DNA of 64,000 nt from Leeuwenhoekiella sp. (GCA_002708845.1 PAPI01000024.1:310001-374000), one strand, 5' to 3'. Counted from the first letter of the stretch, positions 10,144-19,101 are shown. Translations and numbers: made by a program. The notes: generated from the sequence alone by a model not told the origin.

Positions 10144-10174
10144 TTTCGATAACGGTAGCGGTCTGCTACCTTTA
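10144..10174 (+). promoter_or_regulatory. Promoter with overlapping inverted repeat
   Basis: TTTC at 10144-10147 and TACCTTTA at 10167-10174, 19 bp apart, approximate the Bacteroidota promoter TTTG-N19-TAnnTTTG. The inverted repeat GGTAGC-ggtct-GCTACC (10154-10170) runs into the -7 box and would fit an operator. It is the only promoter-like signal before the 92-residue gene. Confidence 0.5.
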
Positions 10175-10188
10175 ATAAAATTGATATT

Positions 10189-10467
10189 ATGAAAACAGCG
10201 AAAAACGAAGAAAAAACTTATAATTCAGATCTTACTCAGCACGACAAAGACATTCTTAATCAGAAGAATATTCACAAAGACGGCGGCGCTGACGAGCAAT
10301 TGAGAGATCGAAAAAAAGAAGTCGATTTTACCGGAAGTGACCTTGATGTTCCCACTGGTGAAAAAACAACTGAACAAACAACCGGTTTAAAAGATGAAGA
10401 AAATAGACTCTACAGTCAGGGCGGAAGCCGAAACAATAACCTTGAGGAACAAAAGGGTGAGTTGTAA
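10189..10467 (+). CDS. Small hydrophilic protein of unknown function
   Basis: A 92-residue, very polar protein rich in Lys, Glu, Asp, Asn, Gln and Thr, with no Cys or Trp, no hydrophobic segment and no signal peptide, so it is probably cytoplasmic and largely disordered. I recognise no family. The composition resembles small stress- or desiccation-related hydrophilins, but that is only an analogy. It is monocistronic, divergent from tamB, preceded by a promoter-like signal with an inverted repeat, and followed within 20 bp by a strong hairpin terminator. Together these make it a credible real gene despite its size. Confidence 0.7.
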   Translation: MKTAKNEEKTYNSDLTQHDKDILNQKNIHKDGGADEQLRDRKKEVDFTGSDLDVPTGEKTTEQTTGLKDEENRLYSQGGSRNNNLEEQKGEL

Positions 10468-10485
10468 ATCTGTAGCATAATCAAT

Positions 10486-10518
10486 AAAAAATGGTCTGCA
10501 AAAGCAGACCATTTTTTA
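10486..10518 (+). terminator. Rho-independent terminator (bidirectional)
   Basis: The inverted repeat TGGTCTGC-aaaa-GCAGACCA is flanked by an A-run on the left and a T-run on the right. It can end the small gene at 10189 and the opposing gene that finishes at 10536. Confidence 0.9.
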
Positions 10519-10535
10519 TATCTAATACCTTCAAT

Positions 10536-11270
10536 TTAATTATTACTTTCTTTTACATAGACAAACTGAGCTTCAAAACCGGTTGCAAGTAGCCACTGAT
10601 TAGAATAAACTAAATTTCCAAGTTCATCATAAATATAGAATTCTGCCGTATTTGCACCCAATGAACCTTGATTTAATGCTTTAATCGCTATTTTATTGAA
10701 ACCTTCCTGAAGCTGCATGGTGATCTGAGTAAATGTGCCCGCTAAAAATATGCTGGGCACTACAGTGCGGTCATTGTTTAAAATAGCCACACGATCATTG
10801 TCAATGGCTCCAAAATCACGACACTTAATTATAAGTTGTTTAGAATTGCCTTTAAAAACACCAAAATCAATATTCTCACGAGGAACATTGCCTCGACGCT
10901 CCCGATCTAAACGTGCCTGATATTCATTCATCGAATCGGTATAGCGCTTTCCGGAATCTGCAAAATCCTCCCGGTCCAACATATAAAAGTCTGAAGACTC
11001 AGGAGCCCTTAGAACCGGTCTTTCAACCAATTTACCGCTTGCATCAAGTTTCAAGCCTCCCTGTGATTTTGGAATTTCAATATCTGGTGTAGATTTTTCA
11101 GGCTGAATGGAAGGCGTGGCCGTAGAATCTTTGGCAGCCGGGATTTTAAAAGAACCCGAGCGATTATCAATCTGGCTTGATGCACTAAAACCAATAAAAA
11201 TCAGGAATAGCACAAAAACTATCCCATTAGGGAATACCTGTAATTTATGATTTTGCTGATTTCTGATCAC
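10536..11270 (-). CDS. Secreted protein of unknown function
   Basis: A 244-residue protein with a hydrophobic signal segment (FVLFLIFIGFSASSQ, about residues 20-33) that predicts export. A Pro/Ser/Thr-rich linker (about 40-75) follows, then a region with many charged residues (YQARLDRERRG), and a C-terminal part of about 110 residues with alternating hydrophobic residues suggesting a beta-sandwich. No catalytic motif or named domain was recognised. It is divergent from the carboxypeptidase-regulatory-domain gene at 11419, and TAAATTTG on its strand (complement of 11313-11320) is a good -7 box about 45 bp before the start codon. Confidence 0.75.
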   Translation of the reverse strand: MIRNQQNHKLQVFPNGIVFVLFLIFIGFSASSQIDNRSGSFKIPAAKDSTATPSIQPEKSTPDIEIPKSQGGLKLDASGKLVERPVLRAPESSDFYMLDREDFADSGKRYTDSMNEYQARLDRERRGNVPRENIDFGVFKGNSKQLIIKCRDFGAIDNDRVAILNNDRTVVPSIFLAGTFTQITMQLQEGFNKIAIKALNQGSLGANTAEFYIYDELGNLVYSNQWLLATGFEAQFVYVKESNN

Positions 11271-11312
11271 TTTAGTTTTATTTAAGTACCCGGATTACCC
11301 TGTAATGTTGCA

Positions 11313-11320
11313 CAAATTTA
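11313..11320 (-). promoter_or_regulatory. Bacteroidota-type -7 box
   Basis: Read on the minus strand this is TAAATTTG, an exact match to TAnnTTTG, placed 43 bp upstream of the secreted-protein gene that starts at 11270. No good -33 TTTG was found at the usual distance. Confidence 0.4.
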
Positions 11321-11418
11321 CACAATTATAATTTTCATAAATCGTGCCAAAGCCTTTTACTATTAAGATTGGCTTTTTATCTATCGCAGAAATCCGTATA
11401 TTCAAAATAAAATTTCTG

Positions 11419-12714
11419 ATGAAAACAAGTCAATCATATCATACTTTAGAGCATCAATTTAAGCTTATATTTAGCTACCTAGGAGTCTTAGTTCTGTTGC
11501 TCGCTTCAACTTCTTTAAATGCCCAGGAAACCGAAGGCTTTATTGAATATAAAGGGACTGTAATTGATCGAGAAACTGAAGATCCACTGCCCTTTGTAAA
11601 CATTCTTATTGAAGGCTCAAACATAGCGACCGTTACTAACTCTGAAGGGGACTTCGTATTAAAAATTCCGGAAGCTATGCCACAGGCTAAAGTTTCGTTT
11701 GGCTATCCCGGTTATGAAAAATTGCTTATCATCCTGAGTGATCTCAGCAAAACCGAAAACACCATTAGTCTTAATCCGCAGGCTACCCAACTCGACGCAG
11801 TAAATGTCACAAGGCCCAAAAGCGCCGAAGCCTTGGTACGTCTCATTTTTGAGAACCGTAATCAAAATTATTTGGATGATGAGACGTATATGACTGCGTT
11901 TTACCGGGAATCCATCAATCGCAGAAACCGAAGTGCGTCACTGGCAGAAGCTGTAGTCGCCATTGAGAAAAAGCCCTATACTTCAAACGGTAAAGATCTG
12001 GTTGCGATTTACAAAGCTCGAAAGAGCACCAATTACGATCGTTTGGATACCGTTGCACTCAAGCTTCAGGGAGGACCTTTAAACGCCCTATATGCTGATT
12101 TGATGAAATATCCTGAGTTCTTTATGACCCCGGAGACTATTTCAGACTACGATTTCAGTTTTGGAGAACCGGTTACAGATGATGGCCGCTTGGTTTATAC
12201 TGTAAACTTCAAGCAAAAGGAGACTATTATAGACCCGCTGTATTATGGTAAACTCTTTATTGACGCAAACAGTTATGCGCTAACCAATGCGGTGTATAAT
12301 ATGAATGTCGAAAACCGAAAGCTTGCAGCCGAATTGTTTGTACGTAAAAAACCAAATCAGGTAAAAGTCTGGCCTACCGAAATAATCTACCGCGTAGATT
12401 ATCGAAACCGCGACGGTAAATGGTATTATGGGTATAGCAATGTTAAGCTTGAGTTCGTAGTAAACTGGAAGCGTAAACTCTTCAATAATAAATACCGGAT
12501 CAGTAGTGAAATGTTAGTTACAGATTGGGAAAAGAATATTCCAATAGCTGATATTTCAAGAAAATCAAAATTTAAGAACAACACCATTCTGGCTGATGAA
12601 GTTTCCGGTTTTGCAGACCCCGAATTTTGGGGAGCTTACAACCTGATTGAACCGGAAAAATCAATTGAACAGGCTATTGAAAAAATTCAGCGGCAGATAA
12701 AGCGCAGCGAATAA
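11419..12714 (+). CDS. Carboxypeptidase-regulatory-like domain protein, exported
   Basis: A 431-residue protein exported by a signal peptide whose hydrophobic core (YLGVLVLLLASTSLNAQ) ends near residue 35. Residues of about 40-115 form a CarboxypepD_reg-like beta-sandwich (GTVIDRETEDPLPFVNILIEG is its typical opening), the domain usually found at the front of Bacteroidota TonB receptors and surface proteins. The remaining 300 residues are conserved-looking but unassigned, and no TonB plug or barrel is present. I set the start at ATG 11419 because the signal peptide begins there; an in-frame ATG at 11344 would add 25 residues without improving it. A cell-envelope role is inferred; the exact function is unknown. 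Confidence 0.8.
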   Translation: MKTSQSYHTLEHQFKLIFSYLGVLVLLLASTSLNAQETEGFIEYKGTVIDRETEDPLPFVNILIEGSNIATVTNSEGDFVLKIPEAMPQAKVSFGYPGYEKLLIILSDLSKTENTISLNPQATQLDAVNVTRPKSAEALVRLIFENRNQNYLDDETYMTAFYRESINRRNRSASLAEAVVAIEKKPYTSNGKDLVAIYKARKSTNYDRLDTVALKLQGGPLNALYADLMKYPEFFMTPETISDYDFSFGEPVTDDGRLVYTVNFKQKETIIDPLYYGKLFIDANSYALTNAVYNMNVENRKLAAELFVRKKPNQVKVWPTEIIYRVDYRNRDGKWYYGYSNVKLEFVVNWKRKLFNNKYRISSEMLVTDWEKNIPIADISRKSKFKNNTILADEVSGFADPEFWGAYNLIEPEKSIEQAIEKIQRQIKRSE

Positions 12715-12807
12715 ATACAAAATCTGTTTAGCCGTAAATTCTCATAAACAATCATTTAGGCATATTACTTGATACGTGTTTTTTATGTCTAATTAAAAAC
12801 ACATTTT

Positions 12808-13335
12808 ATGAGAACAACTACTACTGTAAATGCCGGTTCAATGGCCGACATCGCATTTTTAATGCTCATTTTTTTTCTTACTACGACAACTATTGAGACA
12901 GACAAGGGTTTAAGTCAAACACTACCGGAACCTTGCAAAACGAAAGATTGCTCTTCTCAAATTGCAGAGCGCAATCTGTTTAGTATTTCGGCTGATTCTG
13001 ACGGAAACTACCTGGTAAATGATGAACTGACAAGTATTGAAACGCTATCGGAAGAAATCATTCAATTTGTAAAAAATACAGACCAGTCTGAAAATAAACC
13101 TGCTCAGCCTAAAAATGCAGTATTGAACTTTCAGTTCTCTCGCGAGCTCGATTATAAGGCGTATGTGGAAATTTTAGATCAGGTAAAAACGGCTTACAAA
13201 CAGATGCGTACTACCTACAGTCAACAAAAATTCAATAAAGATCCAGATCAGCTTTCTGAATCGGAATTAAAGCTGGTTTTAGAAGCCTACCCCCTAAATC
13301 TAGGTGAATCAGCTCCAGCTATTTTTAATTTATAA
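12808..13335 (+). CDS. ExbD/TolR-like protein without a partner ExbB
   Basis: A 175-residue protein starting MRTTTTVNAGSMADIAFL, where MADIAFLMLIFFLTTTT is the ExbD/TolR transmembrane helix with the Asp that carries protons in this family. Residues of about 35-150 would be the periplasmic domain, with an insertion holding two Cys (PEPCKTKDC). The N-terminal cytoplasmic stretch is only about 12 residues, shorter than usual. ExbD works with ExbB and TonB to energise outer-membrane receptors, but there is no exbB beside it, so the partner must be elsewhere. Its 3' end overlaps the opposing histidine-kinase gene by 11 bp. The family call is good; its specific task is unknown. Confidence 0.8.
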   Translation: MRTTTTVNAGSMADIAFLMLIFFLTTTTIETDKGLSQTLPEPCKTKDCSSQIAERNLFSISADSDGNYLVNDELTSIETLSEEIIQFVKNTDQSENKPAQPKNAVLNFQFSRELDYKAYVEILDQVKTAYKQMRTTYSQQKFNKDPDQLSESELKLVLEAYPLNLGESAPAIFNL

Positions 13336-15586
13336 CCTGACTGCGACGGGCAATTTGCTCTGATATAGCCTTAAAAAATTTCTCGGTATTGAAAGGTTTG
13401 GTAATCACGTCATTCATTCCGCAAATCTGCGCTTTTCGAATAACATAATTTTCTACAGAGGCCGTAAGCGCTATTATAGGGACATCTAACTCAAATTCAC
13501 GTATTATCTGAGTGGTTTGATACCCGTTTAGTCCGGGCATATTAATATCCATAAGTATGAGGTCGTAGTCCTGATTTTTAATCAGATCTATGGCCTCTTT
13601 ACCGTTAGAAGCCTCGTTGACCTCAGCTTTAAAATTACTCAGAATACGATTGGTAACCAACCTGTTGATTTTATTGTCATCAACAATTAAAAATCGCTTT
13701 CCGTTAAAGTCTACTGGTAGTTCCTTTACAGGCTGAACAACTTTTTTAGGTGTATTTGCCACTTGTTGTAAAGTAGCCTCGTCAAGTAATAAATCGAAAC
13801 TAAAAAGACTTCCCTTTCCGGGTTCACTTTCCACAGTTATATCAGCTCCCATTTTATGAAGCAACTTGCGCACGATAGGAAGCCCAAGTCCAGTCCCTTT
13901 GGCCTCACGAAGCTGTAAATCTTCAAGTTGACTGAATTCATCAAAAATAGCTTCCTGCTTCTCTTTTGGAATTCCGATTCCATCATCTTCAATTTCAAAA
14001 TGTACCTGATGTTTACCTGATTCTACGTGTTTGCTGCTCAGTCGAAGCGTAACCACACCTTTTGGAGTAAATTTAATGGCGTTACCAATGATATTAAGCA
14101 GTACCTGCTTGATCCTTCGGGCATCACCCATGACATAGTTGGGAACACTTCGGTCAACTTCACAAGTTAAGAAACACTGTGAATTGCGTAATCTGTTACG
14201 ATCAAAACTGTTGATTACATCTTCAACCAGCAATTTTATATTAAACGATTTCTTAACCAGCTTGAATGAATCATCTTCCAGCTTTGAGATATCAAGAAGA
14301 TCATTAATAATCTCCAGCAGGTGATCTGCACTAAAGCGCAGCGAACTAATTTCTTCACGATATTTTTTTAGTTCGGGATTATTTTCAAAAATGGTAATAG
14401 TACCCGTTACTCCGTAAAGAGGCGTACGCATCTCGTGACTTAATGTTGAAAAGAAACGGGTCTTGGCACGTTCACTTTTTTCGGCACGAAGTTTAGCCTG
14501 TTCTAGGTTTTTATTCTTAATCTTTAAATTCTTGATCAGCCCCAGCCTGAGTCGCTCACTGTAAAATAAATAAGCCAAAAATAAAATCATTAGCACGATG
14601 ATCGATGCCAATAGAACAGCCTGAATCTTTTTACGTTTTAAATCATTGTCAAGAATCTCCTGCTGCAACTCAGCCTGATTGCGCTCACGCCGCGCTTCGG
14701 CGGCCTCAAATTTTGCCTGAGCCAACTGGTAGGTTTCTTTGGCTTTTAAACTTTCCTGAGCTGTATAATATTCCTGAAAACGCTTTTGTACTTCGTAAGC
14801 CTTTTCGGGATAGTTTTGTTTCAGAAGAAATTTCGCGTAGCGCTCATAAAAATCCAGCGCCAGATAATCAACTTTCTGACTTTCTATAAGTTCATAGGCG
14901 TGGTTATAACTTTTTAAGGCACGGTATTCAGACTTAAGAGCCAAATAATAATCACCCCATAAAATCTCGAGATGAATCAGCGGATCATCAAAATATATAT
15001 AATCAGCATCATAGCTTTCCTGGGCTTCCTCAAGATATTTGCGCATTAACTGATAATCGCCTGATTTATGATACAACTCAGCCAGGTTAAGCGCAGCATC
15101 ATAAAACTCTCCGTCATTTAGCCTGCGTTGTATATTCAATGACTTTTTATAATATTCTAATGCCTGATTACGGGTTTCCTTTCGCGTAGAAAGATCTGCC
15201 GCCAAATTATTATAAGCCCAAGAAATGAGTGTGTCGTTTTGAGAGAGTTTAGCATAATAAAGGGCCTTTTTTGAATAATTCAAGGCAGGAACGCTATCTC
15301 TTAAATTAGCGTGATTGATGCTCAGCAGATTGTAACTGTGAAAAAGATATGTGAAGTTTGACTCCTTTTCAGAATCTTTAATTAATTTACCAATTAACTC
15401 AATTGCTGTCTCATAATCTTTATTATCTGTTACGGTAAAAATGCTATCAAGCTGGGACTCTAAAGAAACCCCTGGTTTCTGCTGGATATTTTTAAAAAAA
15501 ACAAAAGCTGATGCCGGGCAGCAATAAAATACGATCAGGATTAAGAGAATAAAGGGGCCGAAGTTCTTTCTCAAGTTGGGGGACAT
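13325..15586 (-). CDS. Hybrid sensor histidine kinase with TPR sensor and receiver domain
   Basis: A 753-residue signalling protein. A signal/TM segment at about 11-30 is followed by a periplasmic TPR-like helical sensor (about 40-290), a coiled coil, a membrane helix at about 321-342, and the HisKA domain with phospho-acceptor His384 in LSHEMRTP. The HATPase has its N box near 498-507 and a GTGLGLP motif. The C-terminal receiver domain has phospho-acceptor Asp680 (LILMDINMPG) and the conserved Lys in ITKPF. There is no HPt or DNA-binding domain, and no response regulator gene adjoins it, so the output partner is unlinked. A -7-like TATCTTTA lies just upstream on its strand. Ligand and targets are unknown. 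Confidence 0.92.
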   Translation of the reverse strand: MSPNLRKNFGPFILLILIVFYCCPASAFVFFKNIQQKPGVSLESQLDSIFTVTDNKDYETAIELIGKLIKDSEKESNFTYLFHSYNLLSINHANLRDSVPALNYSKKALYYAKLSQNDTLISWAYNNLAADLSTRKETRNQALEYYKKSLNIQRRLNDGEFYDAALNLAELYHKSGDYQLMRKYLEEAQESYDADYIYFDDPLIHLEILWGDYYLALKSEYRALKSYNHAYELIESQKVDYLALDFYERYAKFLLKQNYPEKAYEVQKRFQEYYTAQESLKAKETYQLAQAKFEAAEARRERNQAELQQEILDNDLKRKKIQAVLLASIIVLMILFLAYLFYSERLRLGLIKNLKIKNKNLEQAKLRAEKSERAKTRFFSTLSHEMRTPLYGVTGTITIFENNPELKKYREEISSLRFSADHLLEIINDLLDISKLEDDSFKLVKKSFNIKLLVEDVINSFDRNRLRNSQCFLTCEVDRSVPNYVMGDARRIKQVLLNIIGNAIKFTPKGVVTLRLSSKHVESGKHQVHFEIEDDGIGIPKEKQEAIFDEFSQLEDLQLREAKGTGLGLPIVRKLLHKMGADITVESEPGKGSLFSFDLLLDEATLQQVANTPKKVVQPVKELPVDFNGKRFLIVDDNKINRLVTNRILSNFKAEVNEASNGKEAIDLIKNQDYDLILMDINMPGLNGYQTTQIIREFELDVPIIALTASVENYVIRKAQICGMNDVITKPFNTEKFFKAISEQIARRSQVIN

Positions 15587-15767
15587 TAATAACTGTCGTA
15601 AAGATACATTTTATCGATGATATGCACGTAATAATTTGATTAGTTTTATTTTAACAAAAATAATAGCGCATAACTCAACCTTAAAAACTGAGTATTTCTA
15701 AAGTTCTTTTAAGGCTATTTGGTATTACACACTCCCCATTAAAAAATTATCTTTACCCCTTTATTAA

Positions 15768-16421
15768 ATGTTTATGAAATCTGTTTTACACCCTACTTAT
15801 TTTCCCGATATTCTAACTACAGCTGCATTGGTACAAAGTGATCAAATTTTGTTTGAAATATGTGATAATTATCAAAAGCAAAGCTATCGGAACAGGATGT
15901 ATATAGGTACAGCTTATGGCAGGTTACTCCTTAATATTCCCATTAAACATACCGGTACCGGCAGTCATAAGAAAACAGCTGATGCACTAATCGAACAAAG
16001 CTTTCATTGGCAACGACAGCACTGGCGCTCGCTGATTATAGCTTACCGTACTTCTCCCTTTTTTGAGTTTTACGAAGATGACCTGTACCCGTTATTTCAT
16101 AACGAGTTTGATTCTTTGCTTAACCTTAATAAAGCCAGTCTAAATTGTATTTCTGAAATGCTCGGTATAACGCCGGAAACAATGAATACCAGAGAGTATA
16201 AAATGAATTATGAAAAATCCGAATTTACTGATCTAAGAAATCTAGCAGATGCTAAACGTAAGCCGGAAATTGAATTGCCGCGCTATCGCCAAGTTTTTGA
16301 GGAAAAAAATGGTTTTATTCCGCACCTCTCTGTTCTTGACCTGATATTCAATCTAGGACCCGAAAGCCTGAGCTATTTAAACGATCTTGATTTAAAACCG
16401 CTTTTAAACTCAAAAGTTTAA
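15768..16421 (+). CDS. WbqC-family protein
   Basis: A 217-residue protein matching the WbqC family along its length: the opening LHPTYFPDI, the QSYRNRMYIGTAYGRLLLNIPI segment and WQRQHWRSLIIAYRTSPFFEFYEDD. The family occurs in polysaccharide and lipopolysaccharide gene clusters and is thought to assist sugar-nucleotide or acyl/amino-sugar modification. Here it stands outside any such cluster, next to an endonuclease/exonuclease/phosphatase-fold gene and rhomboids. It has no signal peptide and should be cytoplasmic. ATG 15768 or the in-frame ATG 15774 could start it. TATCTTTA at 15748-15755 is a plausible -7 box. Its end overlaps the convergent gene by 12 bp. Confidence 0.85.
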   Translation: MFMKSVLHPTYFPDILTTAALVQSDQILFEICDNYQKQSYRNRMYIGTAYGRLLLNIPIKHTGTGSHKKTADALIEQSFHWQRQHWRSLIIAYRTSPFFEFYEDDLYPLFHNEFDSLLNLNKASLNCISEMLGITPETMNTREYKMNYEKSEFTDLRNLADAKRKPEIELPRYRQVFEEKNGFIPHLSVLDLIFNLGPESLSYLNDLDLKPLLNSKV

Positions 16422-17438
16422 CACCGCCTGAATAGGATAATGATCAGAATAGTCAATATCAAAATTACGAAATGCACGTACCTGAACTTCAGAATCAGCT
16501 AATATAAAATCGATACGCATCGGGATAATATCAAAGATAAAAGTTCGGCCAAAACCGGTTCCTTTCTCTTCAAAAGCATCTTTTTTATCCCCTCGTATTT
16601 TATTATATGTGTACGAATAAACGGTGTTATTAAAGTCTCCGGTAACAATTTTTTTATAGGTGCATTCTGCCTGATGTCTCAAAAACAAACCGGTTTGCTC
16701 TTGTTGTTTCTTAAAGGCCAGTCCCAGCCTCCCTACAAGGGATTTTGTATTTTCTTCTTCTAAAGCGTCTAATTTTGGTGTAAGTGCCAGCGACTGCATA
16801 TGCAGATTATAAACCCGCAAGGTATCCGCATTCTTTACAATATCCACAAAAATCCCATTATTGAAGGTGCTTTTAAAGTCTAGTGAACCACTGTTTATAA
16901 TTTTGTACTTAGAGAAAATTGCAGGACCATAATTTACTTTTTTGGCTTTGCTTCCCAGGTATTTATGAGGAAGTTCCTTGAAATCAGGTGCGTTGTGTGA
17001 AGAAAATTCCTGAAAGCAGATTACATCGGGCTTTGCGTCTGCAACGAGTTGAGTTATTCCATTTGTAAGAGCCACTGCATCATACGTTTCGCTTCGGAAT
17101 ACACGAACGTTATAGCTCAGCACATTAAGTTGATTTTCGATTTTATTAACTTCACTGGGAAGTACTTCTTCTCCAAATCGATACAGTGTCTTTCCATTAA
17201 AAAAACTAAAGCTTATAAGCAATGCTGAAAGCAAAAATTGACGTTTAAACTGAATAAGCCAATAAATCACAAAACCTAAATTTACAGCTAGTAACACCGG
17301 TATGATCAATGTGAGTACAGAGGCCGGCGGAAAAAGTCGTGGTGGAAAATACGGCAGGATATAACCTATAAGCAGAAAGAATGCAAAAAGGCTATTAATA
17401 AAAAAAACAAGCTTATTGAAAAAGCCAAGGTTGCGCAT
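16410..17438 (-). CDS. Membrane-anchored endonuclease/exonuclease/phosphatase-family protein
   Basis: A 342-residue protein with three hydrophobic helices in the first 80 residues and an EEP-fold (DNase I-like) domain from about 100 to the end. Fold motifs are visible in order: LNVLSYNVRVF, VICFQEFSS (metal-binding Glu), TGDFNNT (catalytic Asp/Asn) and DYSDHYPI with the terminal Asp-His. These residues are all present, so the phosphodiesterase chemistry should be intact; the substrate may be nucleic acid or a lipid phosphodiester. It is the last gene of the ribH-mutL-rhomboid run. Its start ATG shares one base with the TGA of the upstream rhomboid gene, indicating coupling. Confidence 0.87.
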   Translation of the reverse strand: MRNLGFFNKLVFFINSLFAFFLLIGYILPYFPPRLFPPASVLTLIIPVLLAVNLGFVIYWLIQFKRQFLLSALLISFSFFNGKTLYRFGEEVLPSEVNKIENQLNVLSYNVRVFRSETYDAVALTNGITQLVADAKPDVICFQEFSSHNAPDFKELPHKYLGSKAKKVNYGPAIFSKYKIINSGSLDFKSTFNNGIFVDIVKNADTLRVYNLHMQSLALTPKLDALEEENTKSLVGRLGLAFKKQQEQTGLFLRHQAECTYKKIVTGDFNNTVYSYTYNKIRGDKKDAFEEKGTGFGRTFIFDIIPMRIDFILADSEVQVRAFRNFDIDYSDHYPIQAVLNF

Positions 17439-18325
17439 CAGTTCTCTTTTCCGGCTTTGAATAGAAAGTCTTTATCTTCTTTAGAAAGACTTTCGTAGCC
17501 ACTTTTACTTATTTTATCAAGAATACTGTCTATGCGCTTTTGCTGCTCGCTTTTTGACATTGCTGAGGCGTTATAGCTCGTTGTAGAACGGGACTGGTTC
17601 TTATAAACAGTTTTCATTTTGGCTTTTTTGGGTTGTTTTGGTTGAGATTTAAACCATCCCATTACGGTATCAGCAAGGCGTTCCCACCAGGCTCCAATAT
17701 CGTTCCCTTTTGCCAATTGGGTAGCATACACGTAACCAAACAACGCACCTCCCAAATGTGCCAACAAACCGCCTGCATTGCCAGAGGTAGGCAGTTGAAT
17801 CAAATCCGTCAATACCACAAAAACACCTATATGCCAAAGCTTCACATTAAAGAAAATGATTCGAACTTCTGTATTAGGAGAATAAGTGGCTATAAAAATC
17901 ATAATCGCACGTACCGCCGCACTGGCTCCTACTAAATAAGCCGTAGAAGTGATCAGAACCGGGAAGAGGTTATAGGCCAAAACATACAATACACCGCCAG
18001 CTAAAGCACCTAATAAATAGACTGTTAAAAAGCGCTTTTCCGTAAACAGATTAAGTACAATCTGCCCAAACCAATAGAGAATGAGCATATTCCAGAAAAT
18101 ATGCCAGAACCCTCCGTGCAAAAAAGCATACGTGAGCAGCGACCAGGGCTGTATGAGCAGACGACCTAAGTCTGTGGGTAAACTCAGCCAGCGTGTAATT
18201 ACCGGCCCCATATTTAACGCCCACTCTATTAGGAACAAGCCCAGCCATACCACAACGTTAATCACGATGAGCTTTACGACTATGTTAGCCGTTTTAAACT
18301 TATAGCTTAGATCGTTTGTCGCCAT
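17438..18325 (-). CDS. Rhomboid-family intramembrane protease with C-terminal tail (second of a pair)
   Basis: A 295-residue rhomboid-fold protein. The HxxxN segment is present (HIFWNMLILYW, about 75-85), the catalytic Ser135 lies in GASA rather than the usual GxSG, and the catalytic His is in AHLGGALFGY near residue 192. Six membrane helices are followed by a basic linker and a small helical C-terminal domain (ILDKISKSGYESLSKEDK) of a type often attached to Bacteroidota rhomboids. It lies two bases after the first rhomboid gene, so the two are co-transcribed. Rhomboids cut membrane-protein substrates within the bilayer; the targets here are unknown. The GASA change raises the question of activity, discussed in the findings. 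Confidence 0.85.
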   Translation of the reverse strand: MATNDLSYKFKTANIVVKLIVINVVVWLGLFLIEWALNMGPVITRWLSLPTDLGRLLIQPWSLLTYAFLHGGFWHIFWNMLILYWFGQIVLNLFTEKRFLTVYLLGALAGGVLYVLAYNLFPVLITSTAYLVGASAAVRAIMIFIATYSPNTEVRIIFFNVKLWHIGVFVVLTDLIQLPTSGNAGGLLAHLGGALFGYVYATQLAKGNDIGAWWERLADTVMGWFKSQPKQPKKAKMKTVYKNQSRSTTSYNASAMSKSEQQKRIDSILDKISKSGYESLSKEDKDFLFKAGKEN

Positions 18326-18327
18326 AT

Positions 18328-19101
18328 TTAATACCAGCGTTTATCGTTAAAACTATTCTTTTTCCAGTACCACATCATTATAAAACCAAACAGGGCACCG
18401 CCGATGTGGGCGAAATTGGCAATATTTTGACCAAATAAACTAAAACCGGTTACTCCTGAAAACAAATCTAACAGTATTAACGCAGGAATGAAGAATTTAG
18501 CCTTAATCGGTATAGGTAAAAAGATTAAAAATAATTCAGCATTGGGAAACAACATTCCAAAAGCCACTAAAACCCCATAAATAGCTCCAGATGCTCCAAC
18601 AGCCCTGGTGGAAAAGGCTTCTACCATCCCTTTAACTGCCTCGACATCTGTTACCGAATTAGGAATTCTATACTGACCTTGATTATTGGCAATACTTGTG
18701 AATGCATCATTTACATATGTAGTTATTTCGCTCGGAGAAAAACCGGAATCAATTAAGGCCTGATAACCCTGATAGTAATAGAAATATCCAACTGCCAGAT
18801 GAATCAAGGCAGCACCTAGACCGGCTGAAAAATAAAAAAAGATAAATTTATTTTTTCCGATGGAAGCTTCTACAGCACTACCAAAAGCCCAGAGCGCATA
18901 CATATTGAACAGAATATGGAAAATGCTGCTTTGATCGTGCATAAACATATGCGTAAGCGGCTGCCAGAACTCAAAATTAGGATTTAGCGGAAACCACAAA
19001 GCAAAAAGTCCCTGCGCCTGTGGAAAAAGAAACTTCGTTCCCAGAAAAAATATAACATTGATTATCAGGAGGACTTTTACAGTCTCGGTTATTCTACCCA
19101 T
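18328..19101 (-). CDS. Rhomboid-family intramembrane serine protease (first of a pair)
   Basis: A 257-residue rhomboid protease with the classical features: the loop HMFMHDQSSIFHILFNMYALW (residues 51-71), catalytic Ser171 in the canonical GASGAIYG, and catalytic His in AHIGGALFGF near residue 234, within six predicted membrane helices. An insertion of about 40 polar residues between helices (about 110-160) is longer than in minimal rhomboids. It is downstream of mutL by 45 bp and immediately ahead of the second rhomboid. The pair may form a heteromer or divide substrates, which is inference. The active-site residues are complete. Confidence 0.9.
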   Translation of the reverse strand: MGRITETVKVLLIINVIFFLGTKFLFPQAQGLFALWFPLNPNFEFWQPLTHMFMHDQSSIFHILFNMYALWAFGSAVEASIGKNKFIFFYFSAGLGAALIHLAVGYFYYYQGYQALIDSGFSPSEITTYVNDAFTSIANNQGQYRIPNSVTDVEAVKGMVEAFSTRAVGASGAIYGVLVAFGMLFPNAELFLIFLPIPIKAKFFIPALILLDLFSGVTGFSLFGQNIANFAHIGGALFGFIMMWYWKKNSFNDKRWY

